In this document: positions 50,962-59,155 of the stretch, one piece after another
How positions within the stretch are numbered: position 1 is the first letter of the stretch
Layout of the letters: each line of letters starts with the position of its first letter
Assembly: GCA_947477655.1 (NCBI GenBank)
Contig: CANJTS010000002.1
Span: forward strand, 248,001-312,000
Reading direction: 5' to 3'
Source of the DNA: CAILUG01 sp903844415
Lineage (GTDB): Bacteria; Pseudomonadota; Gammaproteobacteria; Pseudomonadales; Pseudohongiellaceae
DNA length: 64,000 nt
Notes under the pieces: generated by a model
What the model was told of the DNA's origin: nothing
Seen by the model: only the letters and a program-made list of their open reading frames with translations
Databases searched by the model: none
Program-made: the position numbers and the translations under genes

Positions 50962-52107
50962 GTGAAAAATTGTTATCAACTTTTAAGCAGTATCCCAGTC
51001 ATTCTTTTTATGTTGTCCGGCTGTGGGCCGGCGTCGGAACAAGCGACAGAGCAAGAACTTGCTGTGGTCGCCCCTGTGCAAGATGTGACTCAAGTCATCA
51101 ATTCAATTGCTGAACAATCAGTTGCACCAAGTTTCTACCTCTATGTTACTAATGAAGATTCCAACAATGTTACCGTAATCAACGGCGATACTAATGCGGT
51201 GCTTGCAACCATTCCTATCGGTAAGCGTCCACGCGGCCTGAAAGTCAGTCCGGATGGCAGCAAACTGTATGTGGCTGTAAGTGGTGCGCCAAAATGTCCT
51301 CCCACCATGGAGGATGACGAATGTGAAAAACTAGTCACAGATCTGACTGCCGATGGCATTGCGGAAGTGGATACTGCCACGCAGCAAGTAATAAGAGTCT
51401 TGCCGAGTGGGCTTGATCCCGAACAGTTTGATGTAAATTGGAAAAGCGGTTTTGTGTATGTCGCCAACGAAAATGCTAATACTGCCAGCGTTCTGGATTT
51501 GACTCAGGGCACAATCAGGCAAGCACTGGCTACTGGACGTGAACCGGAAGGGGTAAGGATTGTACCGGATGGCAGCCTTGTCTACGTTACCGGTGAAGTA
51601 GACAGCGACATAACGGTTATTGCTACTGCAACTGACACTGTTGTTGGCAAAATCTCTGTCGGTTTACGGCCAAGGGACATTGTGTTCAGCGCCGACAGCA
51701 CCCGTGCTTATATTTCCAATGAAATTGGCGCCAGCATCTCTGTGATTGATGTGGCAAGCTCTACTGTAGCGCAAACCATAAGTCTGCCGGAGGGCTCATT
51801 ACCCATGGGCTTGGTGTTAGCGCCAGACAATAAGACTCTGTATGTCGCTAATGGGCGTGCCCGCACGGTAATGGCTATTAGTTTGGATACTGCAGAAATT
51901 ATTGCAACTGTAGAGGCTGGTCAGCGGCCCTGGGGGCTGAGCATCAGTCCTGACGGCAGCAAATTATTCACTGCCAATGGTTCTTCCAATGATGTATCGG
52001 TTATTGATGTTGCTAGTTTTAGCATAGTTGCCACGATTCCGGTTGGCAGTACACCTTGGGGCGTGTGGGTGGGAACAAGACCAGGAACGAAACCAGAAGC
52101 CCCCTAA
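50962..52107 (+). CDS. YVTN beta-propeller lipoprotein
   Basis: The 381-residue protein has a lipoprotein signal (MLSGC, Cys21). Seven or so YVTN-type blades follow, such as YVTNEDSNNVTVINGDTN, VANENANTASVLD and YISNEIGASISVID, each with the PDG turn. A Cys-containing insert (PKCPPTMEDDEC) lies in the second blade. The pattern resembles beta-propellers associated with PQQ-dependent catabolism, but no PQQ dehydrogenase is nearby. The start is GTG. It is predicted to be periplasmic. Its stop overlaps that of the convergent DUF3570 gene by a few bases. Confidence 0.85.
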   Translation: MKNCYQLLSSIPVILFMLSGCGPASEQATEQELAVVAPVQDVTQVINSIAEQSVAPSFYLYVTNEDSNNVTVINGDTNAVLATIPIGKRPRGLKVSPDGSKLYVAVSGAPKCPPTMEDDECEKLVTDLTADGIAEVDTATQQVIRVLPSGLDPEQFDVNWKSGFVYVANENANTASVLDLTQGTIRQALATGREPEGVRIVPDGSLVYVTGEVDSDITVIATATDTVVGKISVGLRPRDIVFSADSTRAYISNEIGASISVIDVASSTVAQTISLPEGSLPMGLVLAPDNKTLYVANGRARTVMAISLDTAEIIATVEAGQRPWGLSISPDGSKLFTANGSSNDVSVIDVASFSIVATIPVGSTPWGVWVGTRPGTKPEAP

Positions 52108-53252
52108 AATTTATAATCAAGGCCCAATGAGTACCGGTTGAAAGTAACCAAAGCCGGGCTCACTGGGCCATCGTTAACAGCATAATCAGCATTGGCGCGG
52201 TAACGTTCTGCTGCCAATGACAGCGTGAAATCCTCCACCTCCCATTGTACTTTTAGGCTACCACTTACGGCACCATAAGCTGAGAGTCGATAATCTGTCG
52301 ATTGCAATGCTTGCCCCCCTGCGAAATTAATCGTTGGCGAAAAAAAATCTGCCGCACTTTGACTGTAATAACGCAGGCCTGGAATAAGCTGCAAATTCTC
52401 TCCTACATTCTGATACCAATTTAAATCTAGCGTGTTTGAATCAATGCCAAAGGTGTCGTGAAAGAAACGATAGTCCACATGTAATGCAGCATCCATACCG
52501 TCAATATATTTGCGCCAAGCAGTAGTCCAGGCTGTTTGAGTGCGAACGTCAGGCCGGATATCGCCCAGTTTGTAGGGGTCATTCAAATAGCCAGACAGAT
52601 GGGTGATGCTTAAGCTAGTTTGAATTACGCTGCTGCGATTGAGTATCTGGCTGACCGATAAAAACACGGAAGTGCTGTGTTTGTTTGCCTGCGCGACTCG
52701 ACCAAAAAGTTTCGCATCGCTGGGTTGGAGTTCATCGGACGCATAACCCAACCCACCAGTGAGTGTTGTCAGGTTGTCATTGAAGTGACGCTCGGCATCA
52801 AAGCCGCCGCTGAGTGAGGAGTAATCGTTTTCCTCAGAAACCGCTAGGTTTAGGCCTAGGGTGCCGTTGGGCAGGTATTTACGACCAGCTGCAATAAAAT
52901 CTCGGCGCTCTTCGCTGATGGTGGCGCCACTCATCACGATACCGGTGCTGCCATTGGCCCTGCGTATTGCATACCAGGGCGACGCACCACTCATACTTTC
53001 TAGACTGGAATTAAGGGTAAGACTATAAGTTTCACCCACTGGCATCAACAAGCGTAATTGTTGGATGTTTATGTCATAACGCTTGCTACTGCCAGCCACT
53101 CTATATTGCCCAGCCAGATCGTCTTCTTGATAAGCAGAAAGTTGATAGCTGACAACACTCTGAGTGGGCGCTGCATCGGCGCGAACTTGCGCAGTAAGAC
53201 CGGGCAGGGCGAGGGCTGAGGCGGTGAAGGCTAACAGAGCTCGGGATTTCAT
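52104..53252 (-). CDS. DUF3570 outer-membrane beta-barrel protein
   Basis: The 382-residue protein has a signal peptide (about 1-25, cut after VRA). Many amphipathic strands follow, and it ends YSLGLDYKF with a terminal Phe, as in outer-membrane barrels. Its start (VVSYQLSAYQEDDLAG, then ISEERRDFIAAGRKYLP) fits DUF3570. The family has no known activity but often sits with DUF4266 and thioredoxin-like genes, as it does here. It is the last gene of the 54913-52104 operon. Confidence 0.85.
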   Translation of the reverse strand: MKSRALLAFTASALALPGLTAQVRADAAPTQSVVSYQLSAYQEDDLAGQYRVAGSSKRYDINIQQLRLLMPVGETYSLTLNSSLESMSGASPWYAIRRANGSTGIVMSGATISEERRDFIAAGRKYLPNGTLGLNLAVSEENDYSSLSGGFDAERHFNDNLTTLTGGLGYASDELQPSDAKLFGRVAQANKHSTSVFLSVSQILNRSSVIQTSLSITHLSGYLNDPYKLGDIRPDVRTQTAWTTAWRKYIDGMDAALHVDYRFFHDTFGIDSNTLDLNWYQNVGENLQLIPGLRYYSQSAADFFSPTINFAGGQALQSTDYRLSAYGAVSGSLKVQWEVEDFTLSLAAERYRANADYAVNDGPVSPALVTFNRYSLGLDYKF

Positions 53253-53306
53253 TAGTGGTGCTCTTGTTTCACAGTGTAATTTTTAATGCGCTGCATGAAC
53301 CGCTCT

Positions 53307-53525
53307 CTAATTGCATCCGCAGCCACCACCACTGGCGCTGTTCCCGCCGCTGGCGGCTTCCTTGCTAAAATAAATATGATTACCGAGCGCGGTATCCAGA
53401 GGTGATGGATCCAGCGCCATTTCGGGACTGGCTAATGTGCCACGTTCCCATGCGGCCACTGGGGTGCAAGATGCCAGCAAAGGTGCAGCCAATGTCAAAA
53501 ATAAAATTTGCCAAAATATGTTCAT
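53307..53525 (-). CDS. DUF4266 small lipoprotein with C-terminal CGC
   Basis: The 72-residue protein has a lipoprotein signal (LLASC, Cys20), a middle segment WERGTLASPEMALDP that is characteristic of DUF4266, and a Gly/Ser-rich C-terminus ending GGGCGCN. The Cys-Gly-Cys end could be a metal or thiol site. Its ATG overlaps the TlpA-type gene stop by 4 bp. Function is unknown; the constant company of TlpA-type and DUF3570 proteins suggests a redox or metal job at the outer membrane. Confidence 0.85.
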   Translation of the reverse strand: MNIFWQILFLTLAAPLLASCTPVAAWERGTLASPEMALDPSPLDTALGNHIYFSKEAASGGNSASGGGCGCN

Positions 53526-54052
53526 GGAATTGTGGCCAGTAGTTTTTGTATTTCCGCTTCAATCATGTCGATATCACTGCGTTTAAATCCTTCGTGCACC
53601 AAGTGCACCTTACCTTCCTTGTCCAACAAATAGGAAGTGGGCATTCCTTTAACGCCAAACAGCTTGGGGGTTATACCCGTTGGATCGCTCAAAACTTTAT
53701 ATTGCACTGGCTCGTCCAACAGAAAATCTTTACCGTCGGCGGGGTCGCTGTCCACATTAATCGCGACAACTGCAAAGGCACTACCTAGTGCGGTATGTTT
53801 GTTTTGCAACTCGTTTAACAACGGAATCGACACCACACAAGGAGCGCACCAGGATGCCCAGAAATCTAGATAAACAACCTTGCCTCGGAAGTCTGCAAGA
53901 TTAATGGTGCCGGTACCATCTTCGGCACGCAGACCTGGTAACGAAATGTCTGGTGCAATGTCGCCGACCGTGGCGGCTCTTATTGGGCTTAGCAGGCTTA
54001 GGCTGAAGAAAGCGAAACAATACAAGGAAAAAATACAACGCTGTTTAACCAT
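53522..54052 (-). CDS. TlpA-like secreted thioredoxin
   Basis: The 176-residue protein has a signal peptide (cut near RAATV). The thioredoxin domain carries YLDFWASWCAPC (C69, C72) and the cis-Pro in KGMPTSYLLDKEG. It is a periplasmic thiol:disulfide oxidoreductase of the TlpA/ResA/AhpC-TSA type. It is coupled to the DUF4266 gene by an ATGA overlap and lies 36 bp after the haem-protein gene, so it probably reduces Cys residues of those partners (inference). Confidence 0.9.
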   Translation of the reverse strand: MVKQRCIFSLYCFAFFSLSLLSPIRAATVGDIAPDISLPGLRAEDGTGTINLADFRGKVVYLDFWASWCAPCVVSIPLLNELQNKHTALGSAFAVVAINVDSDPADGKDFLLDEPVQYKVLSDPTGITPKLFGVKGMPTSYLLDKEGKVHLVHEGFKRSDIDMIEAEIQKLLATIP

Positions 54053-54088
54053 AACTGCTCTCCGCGTTTTGAATGAGGTTCCCCTGCA

Positions 54089-54913
54089 TTAAAGTTTTTC
54101 CAACAAAAGCAGAAATTGATCGAGATTGGTGTAGTCGGTAGAACCCTGCAACAAAATGGCTCCGCCCCCATGAAGATTACCGCCTCGGACTTTACTTAAA
54201 ATGAGACTGCGGCCCCGCGCTTTTACGAGGTTCTCGAACTGGGAAAAGTTGGTGGTGAGATGGCTTGGGTTAGCAGTCGTTACAAATTTGTTTAAAGCCA
54301 CACCATCCGCACTACCCCCATTAACATGGCACGCTATGCAACTGGTCTGCACAATGTTGTTGGAGATCGACGCTGCAAACTTGGCAACAGCTTGGTCGCG
54401 TATGGTTTGGTTAGTGATGGTGATTCGATGTGCAGTAGGTGTGTAACGTAAAATACCGTCGGCTGGCAAATAGCCGAGGAACAAACTGTGAGTGCCAAGA
54501 ACGCCAAGTGTGCCAACAAAAATTTCTACATTAAAACTAGCTGTTAATGTCTGGTCGCGCAGAAAAGGGGTGAGTGCAGGCACACTACCATCCCACGGCA
54601 CATAAACACCGGCACTGTTACGCATGACCCAAGAAGTCCCGTTGGCAAGAGCTACGATATAAATATTTGCTTTCTGACCAACATGGCCAGGTTCTGCTCG
54701 GATGATCCCCGAAATACTGACGGCATCAGTAGCCCGAGCGGTTTCTACAAAAGTCGCACCATTATCAAGGCTAAGGCCAATCGCATATGTGGCATTACTG
54801 TCGGCGGCACCACTACTCACATTCCGCACACCGATGAGCTCTTTGCGTTGTGCAACAGCGCCACTACTGACACATAGCAGCAGGATCATAGCTGGAATGC
54901 AGAGTCGGTTCAT
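54089..54913 (-). CDS. Secreted protein with single C-terminal CxxCH motif
   Basis: The 274-residue protein has a signal peptide (about 1-21). The region to about 165 is beta-rich. A helix and a CxxCH motif follow (SCIACH, C192, C195, H196), then GRSLILSKVRGGNLHGGG and YTNLDQFLLLLEKL. This resembles a mono-haem cytochrome c or planctomycete-type cytochrome domain fused to a beta domain. It is first in the operon with the TlpA, DUF4266 and DUF3570 genes. Its haem would be inserted by the Ccm system encoded downstream. Confidence 0.7.
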   Translation of the reverse strand: MNRLCIPAMILLLCVSSGAVAQRKELIGVRNVSSGAADSNATYAIGLSLDNGATFVETARATDAVSISGIIRAEPGHVGQKANIYIVALANGTSWVMRNSAGVYVPWDGSVPALTPFLRDQTLTASFNVEIFVGTLGVLGTHSLFLGYLPADGILRYTPTAHRITITNQTIRDQAVAKFAASISNNIVQTSCIACHVNGGSADGVALNKFVTTANPSHLTTNFSQFENLVKARGRSLILSKVRGGNLHGGGAILLQGSTDYTNLDQFLLLLEKL

Positions 54914-55131
54914 GGGGGGGTCCTAGGGGCAGATTTATTGCCTGTCGTGCTGATTTATTTGTGGGGAGTATCTGGGAGTGTAACTTACTTTAAATAGGTC
55001 AAAAAGTCAGATTCTCTGATCCCGACAGATGTTTTCATCGATGTTACAGCCAATAAAAAAGCCCTGCTGTTACCAACAGAGCTTGTTTCTTATTTCGTAC
55101 TAACCCAGCGAGGTAGAGTTCGCAAGCGATA

Positions 55132-55470
55132 TTACTTGGCCAAAGTTTTGATAAAAGCAGCTACGTCTTCCATCGCCTGATCATCGGCGAGTAACTGTGA
55201 CATGGGGGCCATTTGCAGGCCGTAGGTGTCAAGCGGGTTGGCGCCTCGGATTCCTTTTTTGAAATTTTGCAACTGACGCACAATGTACCAGGATTCCTGA
55301 CCCGCTAGTTTGGGGGCGTTTAACGCTTCCATACCTTCAGCGGCCGCGCCGTGGCAAGCGCCACAGGTTGCGAAATATGCTTTACCTTTTACTGCATCAC
55401 CTACGGCAAGTGCTCCAGTGGAGTAAAGTGTAACGAGGGCAACAACTGCCAGTGTGGTTCTTAACTTCAT
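55132..55470 (-). CDS. Periplasmic cytochrome c
   Basis: The 112-residue protein has a signal peptide (about 1-22) and a class I haem motif CGACH (C36, C39, H40). Elements APKLAGQESWYIVRQLQNFKKG and LQMAPMSQ with an axial Met candidate follow. The shape is that of small cytochrome c552/c553 or cytochrome c4 half-domains. It probably transfers electrons in the periplasm. It is a separate transcript, about 220 bp from the next gene. Confidence 0.9.
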   Translation of the reverse strand: MKLRTTLAVVALVTLYSTGALAVGDAVKGKAYFATCGACHGAAAEGMEALNAPKLAGQESWYIVRQLQNFKKGIRGANPLDTYGLQMAPMSQLLADDQAMEDVAAFIKTLAK

Positions 55471-55781
55471 TCTATTCTCCTAGGGTAGGGTCAATTTAAC
55501 GCTTACGAGCTTGGTTAAACACATTTAACTGGATGGGAACTGAACCTGTCCTTAATTTAAAAGCAGGGTTAGTGCATCGTACTGTTTCAATAGGTCTGGT
55601 AGGTCCGATCGGTGTATCAGTTGAATTACGGACCAGATCCAGCACTGGTGAGTCAGCAGAATTATGCTATCTTTGCCGACCACTAAAACGGGCGTAATTA
55701 TATGCAACTTTCGCCTTTAGCACCTAGCTTTACCCGGTATTTTTCTTGCTGTAAAAGCAAACTGGAATACACAGGAACCTC
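55471..55781. other. Intergenic region between cytochrome c and dcd
   Basis: About 310 bp between divergently transcribed genes. No gene or RNA was recognised. TTGCCG and an AT-rich TAATTAT spaced about 16 bp apart near 55,673-55,701 may be the dcd-ccm promoter, but the boxes are poor matches. Confidence 0.35.
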
Positions 55782-56351
55782 ATGACAATAAAATCAGATC
55801 AATGGATTAGGCGTATGGCCCGCGAACATGGCATGCTCGAGCCATTTGAGCCCAATCAGGTGCGTGAAGTAGATGGCCGTAAGGTGATTTCCTATGGCAC
55901 TTCCAGTTATGGTTATGACGTACGCTGCGCGAATGAGTTCAAGATTTTTACCAACGTACATACCAGCAATGTCGTTGATCCGAAAAATTTTGATCCCTCC
56001 AGCTTTGTTAGTGTGACTGAAGATTATTGTGTAATTCCACCCAACTCATTTGCCTTAGCGCGTACTGTTGAATATTTCCGTATCCCACGCAATGTCTTGA
56101 CGGTATGCCTCGGCAAATCAACTTATGCCCGCTGCGGTATTATCGTAAATGTCACGCCGCTGGAGCCTGAATGGGAGGGTCACGTAACGCTGGAGTTCTC
56201 CAATACTACGCCTCTGCCTGCCAAAATTTATGCTTATGAAGGGGTTGCCCAGATGTTGTTCTTCGAATCGGATGAGCAATGTGAAGTGACCTACAAAGAC
56301 CGTAATGGTAAATATATGGGGCAGTTGGGTGTGACTCCCCCCAAAGCCTGA
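55782..56351 (+). CDS. dcd: dCTP deaminase
   Basis: The 189-residue protein has the Dcd motifs SYGTSSYGYDVRCANEFKIF, YCVIPPNSFALARTVEYFRIP and LTVCLGKSTYARCGI, then VTPLEPEWEGHVTLEFSNTTPLPAKIYA with the catalytic Glu. It makes dUTP from dCTP for thymidylate synthesis. It lies only 7 bp upstream of ccmA, so it is probably cotranscribed with the ccm genes. Confidence 0.96.
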   Translation: MTIKSDQWIRRMAREHGMLEPFEPNQVREVDGRKVISYGTSSYGYDVRCANEFKIFTNVHTSNVVDPKNFDPSSFVSVTEDYCVIPPNSFALARTVEYFRIPRNVLTVCLGKSTYARCGIIVNVTPLEPEWEGHVTLEFSNTTPLPAKIYAYEGVAQMLFFESDEQCEVTYKDRNGKYMGQLGVTPPKA

Positions 56352-56358
56352 AGCCCCT

Positions 56359-56988
56359 ATGTTCTCCGCGACTAACCTGTTTTGCGAACGAGATGAAAGA
56401 GTGCTGTTTACGCAGCTCAATTTCACTATCAGCGCGGGTGAAGTAATTCAGGTGCAGGGAGCCAACGGCAGCGGCAAAACCAGCTTGTTGCGTATTCTTG
56501 CTGGTCTTAACGCTGATTTTACGGGTGACATCAGTTGGCAAGGACAAGCCGTAAATCGACACCGCGAAACATTTAATGCCGGTCTGTTTTATCTCGGCCA
56601 TAGTCCCGCCATCAACAAGACACTAACTCCCTTGCAGAATTTACGCTGGTACTGCGCGTGTCATGGTTTCAGTGACGATACTGCGATAGTGCTGGCGTTA
56701 GCAGATCTGGGATTAGCCGGCTACGAACATATCCCTTGTCATCAAATGTCGGCTGGGCAACAGCGGCGTGTAAGCTTAGCGCGTCTGCAACTTTCTGTTG
56801 CGCCTCTATGGATTTTGGATGAGCCTTTTACTGCGTTGGATAAACAAGGTGTTGCTGATCTGGAGCAATGTATTGACACTAAAGTGCGGCAGGGTGGAGC
56901 TGTAATTCTAACCACCCATCATGCTCTTCAGTTGCAATGCCCGGTACGAGTGATCAATCTCGATGAGTTACAGGGAGTAGGCGCTTGA
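56359..56988 (+). CDS. ccmA: Haem exporter ATP-binding protein CcmA
   Basis: The 209-residue ABC ATPase has Walker A (GANGSGKTSLLR), signature MSAGQQRRVSLAR, Walker B WILDEPFTALD and the switch His in LTTHH. With CcmB and CcmC it forms the CcmABCD complex that releases haem-loaded CcmE. Start 7 bp after dcd; overlaps ccmB by ATGA-like coupling. Confidence 0.96.
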   Translation: MFSATNLFCERDERVLFTQLNFTISAGEVIQVQGANGSGKTSLLRILAGLNADFTGDISWQGQAVNRHRETFNAGLFYLGHSPAINKTLTPLQNLRWYCACHGFSDDTAIVLALADLGLAGYEHIPCHQMSAGQQRRVSLARLQLSVAPLWILDEPFTALDKQGVADLEQCIDTKVRQGGAVILTTHHALQLQCPVRVINLDELQGVGA

Positions 56989-57680
56989 GCAGGTCGCGTT
57001 TTTCCTTGGGTGTTACGGCCTGCCTATTGGCAGGATTGCAGCGCGAATTGCTGCTGGCAGTGCGCAGCCCTGGTAATACCATCAATCCGTTGATGTTTTT
57101 TGTTATTGCCATTTCATTGTTCCCGCTCGGCGGTGGTGCCGATACCGTTTTTCTAAGTTCTATTGCCCCCGGTGTTATTTGGGTAACGGCCTTGCTTGCC
57201 GTGATGTTGTCAATGGAAAGTCTGTTTCGCAGTGATTTTGAAGACGGTTCGCTGGAACAATTGTTGTTAAGCCCACAGCCCTTGTATTTTCAAATATTGG
57301 CCAAAGTATTTGGCCATTGGCTAGTAACAGGATTGCCGTTGGTATTGCTTTCACCATTGCTGGGATTGCTACTGGCGTTACCTGCACAGGCCTATCTTCC
57401 GCTCATGCTTGGGCTGTTGTTGGGCACGCCCACTTTGAACCTGATTGGCGCCATCGGCATGGCTTTGACTGTGGGGCTTTCGCGCAGTGGATTGTTACTC
57501 GCTGTGTTAGTATTGCCGCTCTCAATTCCGGTGTTGGTGTTCGGTGCTGGAGTAGTAAATGCAGCCCTAAACGGACTGCCAATGGCAGGACTTCTCGCGG
57601 TACTAGGCGCTATGTTGGCGCTGGCTTTGAGCCTCGCCCCGCTGGCTATTGGTGCCGCGCTTCGAATCAGTGTGAATTAA
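56985..57680 (+). CDS. ccmB: Haem exporter membrane protein CcmB
   Basis: The 231-residue protein has six transmembrane helices. SPGNTINPLMFFVIAISLFPLG and FEDGSLEQLLLSPQPL are typical of CcmB. It pairs with CcmA as the permease component. Start overlaps the ccmA stop. Confidence 0.95.
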   Translation: MSRSRFSLGVTACLLAGLQRELLLAVRSPGNTINPLMFFVIAISLFPLGGGADTVFLSSIAPGVIWVTALLAVMLSMESLFRSDFEDGSLEQLLLSPQPLYFQILAKVFGHWLVTGLPLVLLSPLLGLLLALPAQAYLPLMLGLLLGTPTLNLIGAIGMALTVGLSRSGLLLAVLVLPLSIPVLVFGAGVVNAALNGLPMAGLLAVLGAMLALALSLAPLAIGAALRISVN

Positions 57681-57688
57681 CAAAATTT

Positions 57689-58462
57689 ATGTGGCAATGG
57701 TTCTATAAATTGGGATCCCCCAAATATTTTTATGACATGACCAGCGGTTTGCTGCCCTGGTTGTACACCATTACATTTTTCCTGCTTATTGTCGGGGTAG
57801 TGTGGGGGCTGATGTTTGCGCCACCCGATTATCAAATGGGTGATAACTATCGCATTATTTATATCCATGTTCCTGCCGCCAGTTTGGCCCTTGGCGCATA
57901 CGCGATGATGGCAGCAATGGCAGCCATGCACCTGATCTGGAAAATAAAAATGGCAGACATTGTGGCCAAAGTGATTGCACCCGTCGGTGGGATGTTTTGC
58001 GCGGTAGCGCTATTCACTGGCTCGTTTTGGGGCAAGCCTACCTGGGGAACTTACTGGATCTGGGACGCACGAATAACGTCCACTTTGATTTTGCTGTTTA
58101 TCTATATGGGGGTAACAGCACTGCGTAATGCATATGATTCTACCAGTGCCGGGGCAAAGGCCGCGGCAGTGCTCACGCTGGTGGGAGTGGTTAATTTACC
58201 CATCATCAGGTATTCGGTGGATTGGTGGAATACGCTGCATCAAAGTGCTAGTAATTTATCTCTGCGGGCGGTCGGTGCTAATCCGCCAGAAATCTGGATA
58301 CCGGCTTTTTTTATGGGTTTTTCATTGCTCGGTTTGTTTTTAATTGCCATTATTCTGCGTGCCCACAACGAAATTTTGGTGCGCGAGAAACGTACGTTAT
58401 GGGTGCAAGATTTGTTACAAAATGAAATTGGGCAGTCTAAAGAGCCGTCACACCATGCCTGA
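57689..58462 (+). CDS. ccmC: Haem handling protein CcmC
   Basis: The start at 57689 gives a 257-residue protein; the longer frame from 57317 lies inside ccmB in another frame. Six helices and the Trp-rich periplasmic motif WGKPTWGTYWIWDARITS are characteristic of CcmC, with His ligands such as YIHVPAA. It loads haem on CcmE. It overlaps the ccmD start. Confidence 0.95.
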   Translation: MWQWFYKLGSPKYFYDMTSGLLPWLYTITFFLLIVGVVWGLMFAPPDYQMGDNYRIIYIHVPAASLALGAYAMMAAMAAMHLIWKIKMADIVAKVIAPVGGMFCAVALFTGSFWGKPTWGTYWIWDARITSTLILLFIYMGVTALRNAYDSTSAGAKAAAVLTLVGVVNLPIIRYSVDWWNTLHQSASNLSLRAVGANPPEIWIPAFFMGFSLLGLFLIAIILRAHNEILVREKRTLWVQDLLQNEIGQSKEPSHHA

Positions 58463-58697
58463 ATTCCAGTTTGAAGGCCTACAAGATTTCCTGGCGATGG
58501 GCGGTTATGCCTATTATGTGTGGACCTCGTATTTGTTTTTTGCGGTCGTAGTGGTTTGGTGTTTATTACAGCCTAAGCTTGAGCGCCGTAAAGTGTTGCA
58601 ACTACACAAAGCTAGCATGCAACGCGAGACACTGTGGTCCAAAACTCAACAGCAACAGCAGTCGCAACATCAAGCTGCTGCGCCGGAGCAAGTGTGA
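58455..58697 (+). CDS. ccmD: Haem exporter small protein CcmD
   Basis: The start at 58455 gives an 80-residue protein with one transmembrane helix (YVWTSYLFFAVVVVWCLL), a short N-terminus with Gly-Gly-Tyr-Ala-x-Tyr-Val-Trp, and a charged, Gln-rich tail. It is longer at the C-terminus than many CcmD proteins. It belongs to the CcmABCD complex and overlaps both ccmC and ccmE. Confidence 0.85.
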   Translation: MPEFQFEGLQDFLAMGGYAYYVWTSYLFFAVVVVWCLLQPKLERRKVLQLHKASMQRETLWSKTQQQQQSQHQAAAPEQV

Positions 58698-59155
58698 TGC
58701 AAAATTCCCGCAAACAAAAATTGATGATAGTGCTGTTCATTTTGTTTGGTTCCGCGGTAACGGTGGGCTTGGTTTTGTATGCGTTTAATCAAGGTTTGAA
58801 TGTGTTTTTTACACCGACTGAAATTGTTGATGGCAAAGCCAGCACGGGTCAAAATATTCGAATTGGCGGCATGGTCAAGCAGGGCTCTCTGGTTAAAGAT
58901 GGGCTGAAAGGTGCTCATATAGAATTTGTCACTACCGATTTTAATGAAGAAATTCCAGTTGCATTCACCGGCGTTTTACCGGACCTGTTTCGCGAAGGGC
59001 AGGGCGTAGTTGCTGACGGCTACATTGATGCTGATGGTGTCTTTCAAGCTACTTCCATTCTTGCCAAACATGATGAAAATTACATGTCATCGGAAGTAAA
59101 AGCTGCCCTAGAAGCGGGCGCAAAAAAACAAACTAAAGCGGCGGTAAATTTATGA
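58697..59155 (+). CDS. ccmE: Haem chaperone CcmE
   Basis: The start at 58697 overlaps the ccmD stop by one base. The 152-residue protein has one N-terminal transmembrane anchor and an OB-fold domain. The covalent haem-binding His is in ILAKHDENYM (about H125). It carries haem from CcmC to CcmF/H. Confidence 0.95.
   Translation: MQNSRKQKLMIVLFILFGSAVTVGLVLYAFNQGLNVFFTPTEIVDGKASTGQNIRIGGMVKQGSLVKDGLKGAHIEFVTTDFNEEIPVAFTGVLPDLFREGQGVVADGYIDADGVFQATSILAKHDENYMSSEVKAALEAGAKKQTKAAVNL

Noticed and set aside
57317..57688. Upstream extension of ccmC from 57317
   Set aside because: This stretch lies inside ccmB in another frame and encodes low-complexity non-family sequence; the ccmC start at 57689 matches the family length.
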